DNA from: GCA-2697345 sp049602715
GTDB taxonomy: Bacteria; Pseudomonadota; Alphaproteobacteria; Rhodobacterales; Rhodobacteraceae
NCBI GenBank assembly: GCA_049602715.1
Contig: JBMYRX010000018.1
Coordinates: forward strand, 1 to 35,668
Reading direction: 5' to 3'
DNA length: 35,668 nucleotides
Made by a program: the position numbers and the translations under genes. Shown one piece after another: positions 34,120 through 35,668 of the stretch (its first letter is position 1; the number at the start of each line of letters is the position of its first letter). The notes under the pieces are model-generated. The model saw only the letters and a list, made by a program, of their open reading frames with translations. It was not told the DNA's origin and did not search any database.

Positions 34120-35235
34120 ATGGATGAGTTGAAATTCAAAATTAAAAAACTTGAAACCTTTACAAAGCCGTACGTAAGTGTCGTACGTTTGACTATGGAA
34201 GATGATACTTATGGATGGGGACAAATGTCGACATATTGTGCGGACATAACGGCCCAAATATTCCATCGTCAAGTAGCACCTCATGTTTTAGGGAAGTCTT
34301 TTACTGACTTTAATGATCCTGAAAATTTAATACTAGAAAGAGAACATAAGTATCCCGGCTCTTATGTTTTAAGAGCAATTTCTGGTTTAGATACCGCCTT
34401 ATGGGATTGGCTGGGTCGATATAAGAGTAGGCCTGTAACTACGCTAATTGGAGGTATCCCTGGTAAACTTAGAGCTTATGGCTCATCCATGAAACGTGAT
34501 ATCACGCCTGAACAAGAAGCAAAAAGGTTATTAAAGCTACGTGATCAATTTGGTTTTGATGCTTTTAAGTTTCGAATTGGCGCGGAGTGTGGCCGTGGTA
34601 TTGATGAATGGGAAGGCCGAACAGAAAGCATGATTCAGATACTCCCCAAAGCACTTGGTTCGGATATTATTAAACTAGTAGATGCGAATAGCTGCTATAG
34701 TTCAGATCAAGCAATACAAATTGGAAAGCTTTTAGAAGATAATGGCATAACCCATTTTGAAGAACCATGTCCTTATTGGTTACCTGATGAAACAAAGAAG
34801 GTGACTGATGCTTTAAAGATTGATGTTACAGGGGGTGAACAGGATTGTGACTTCAGAGTCTGGAAGGATATGATATCCCGTAGAGTTGTGAACGTTATTC
34901 AGCCAGATGTAATGTACATGGGCGGTTTAACGAGGGCGCTGGAAGTTGCCAAAATGGCTAATGACGCCAAAATGGTTTGTACACCCCACGCAGCTAATCT
35001 GTCGTTGGTAACAATGTGTACCATGCATTTCTTAAATGCGATCCCGAATGCTGGCCCATATCTAGAACTATCAATTGAAGGAAAAGATTATTATCCATGG
35101 CAGGAAGATTTATTTCTCGGTGATCCCTTTAAAGTATCAGAGGGACAGGTAACGATAACCGATGAACCTGGTTGGGGAATTAATTTTAATCCTGTTTGGT
35201 TAGAAAAGGCTGACTATAAATGTGTAGAGGTTTAA
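34120..35235 (+). CDS. Mandelate racemase/muconate lactonizing enzyme family protein
   Basis: Enolase-superfamily enzyme, 371 aa, that abstracts a proton next to a carboxylate, so probably a sugar-acid dehydratase or an epimerase. Metal ligands are Asp188 (VDANS), Glu214 (FEEP) and Glu240 (GGEQ). The general base dyad is Asp263-His290 (QPDVMY, CTPHAA). Lys150 and Arg152 form a K-x-R where mandelate racemase has K-x-K, and Glu316 matches Glu317. The full machinery suggests an active enzyme. The start follows the GMC stop by 6 bases with aggtga as ribosome site. A hydroxy- or sugar acid linked to the GMC reaction is a reasonable guess only. Confidence 0.9.
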   Translation: MDELKFKIKKLETFTKPYVSVVRLTMEDDTYGWGQMSTYCADITAQIFHRQVAPHVLGKSFTDFNDPENLILEREHKYPGSYVLRAISGLDTALWDWLGRYKSRPVTTLIGGIPGKLRAYGSSMKRDITPEQEAKRLLKLRDQFGFDAFKFRIGAECGRGIDEWEGRTESMIQILPKALGSDIIKLVDANSCYSSDQAIQIGKLLEDNGITHFEEPCPYWLPDETKKVTDALKIDVTGGEQDCDFRVWKDMISRRVVNVIQPDVMYMGGLTRALEVAKMANDAKMVCTPHAANLSLVTMCTMHFLNAIPNAGPYLELSIEGKDYYPWQEDLFLGDPFKVSEGQVTITDEPGWGINFNPVWLEKADYKCVEV

Positions 35236-35261
35236 CCAAGGCCCAAGAAAAGATTATAATA

Positions 35262-35668
35262 TTACATTTTAAACCTAGTAGCAGAAAAAGGAGAGGGATC
35301 TATTTCAGGATTTTTATTATTTATAAAAGATGCAATCAATTCTGCTGAACCAGGAGCCATTGATAAACCCAAATGCTGATGCCCAAAATTAAACCATAAA
35401 CCAGAATGGTTCGGGGCAGGGCCTATTATTGGTAGAGAGTCAATTAGAGTAGGTCTTCTACCCATCCAAGGAATTTCATCAATTTCATCCTTCATTTCAT
35501 ATACTTGTCGAGCTCTCCTTACACATTCATGAATCTGAGAATAATTTGGTTCTGCGTCTCTCGAAGTTATCTCAACGCCTGATGTTATTCTTACACCTTG
35601 TTCCATTGGAGCCATTATAAAACCACCATCAACATCATTGATCGTCCTGTTTAATACGGGTGCATCTG
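35262..35668 (-). CDS. FAD-dependent DAO-family oxidoreductase, C-terminal part (cut by window edge)
   Basis: Open reading frame on the minus strand that runs past the window end; only about the last 135 residues are visible. GRRPTLIDSLPIIGPAP and FNFGHQHLGLSMAPGSAELI are the C-terminal FAD-binding hallmarks of the DadA-like D-amino-acid dehydrogenase group. The frame stays open through position 35668, so an internal ATG at 35615 is not the true start. It converges with the racemase/dehydratase gene, with a 26-base gap that has no clear terminator hairpin. Confidence 0.85.
   Translation of the reverse strand, partial: DAPVLNRTINDVDGGFIMAPMEQGVRITSGVEITSRDAEPNYSQIHECVRRARQVYEMKDEIDEIPWMGRRPTLIDSLPIIGPAPNHSGLWFNFGHQHLGLSMAPGSAELIASFINNKNPEIDPSPFSATRFKM

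Overview
This is a low-GC, gene-dense bacterial window with almost every gene on the + strand. Several proteins look alphaproteobacterial: the SucC-like subunit, a two-subunit formate dehydrogenase resembling Fdh1 of Methylobacterium, a DDAH next to an amino-acid ABC system, and a tripartite tricarboxylate transporter (TTT). I infer an AT-rich alphaproteobacterium, plausibly marine, but no rRNA or marker gene here fixes the taxon. I saw no tRNA, IS element, phage gene or CRISPR array.

Region 1 (24-4348) is the distal half of a suf iron-sulfur assembly operon: sufC, sufD, two overlapping small YIP1-like membrane proteins, and sufS.

Region 2 (4470-11215) holds a soluble NAD-linked molybdenum/tungsten formate dehydrogenase (fused NuoE/NuoF-type beta subunit, then the catalytic alpha subunit), followed by a paired ADP-forming acyl-CoA ligase (SucC/SucD type).

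Region 3 (11278-21031) is an oxalate-use operon: a GntR/FCD regulator with a palindromic operator in its own promoter, oxalyl-CoA decarboxylase (oxc), formyl-CoA transferase (frc), a stand-alone protein resembling the hydrolase domain of 10-formyl-THF dehydrogenase, formate-THF ligase (fhs), and a TctCBA transporter. Read with region 2, this suggests uptake of oxalate, activation to oxalyl-CoA, decarboxylation to formyl-CoA, then either oxidation of formate to CO2 with NADH or entry of the formyl group into the folate pool. The formyltransferase-like gene between frc and fhs is the most interesting element. It could move formyl groups directly between CoA and folate, a reaction I do not know to be described for this family.

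Region 4 (21110-23538) holds a 577-residue P-loop protein of unknown function and a convergent SAM methyltransferase.

Region 5 (23677-35668) is a nitrogen and organic-solute uptake and oxidation region. It contains a DDAH, an amino-acid binding protein with an unusual permease but no ATPase, a DAO-family oxidase, a complete polyamine/opine-type ABC transporter, a GMC oxidoreductase, an enolase-superfamily dehydratase or racemase, and the C-terminal part of a convergent second DAO-family oxidase cut by the window edge. Both binding-protein genes in this region are followed by a stem-loop that probably lowers expression of the downstream transporter genes.
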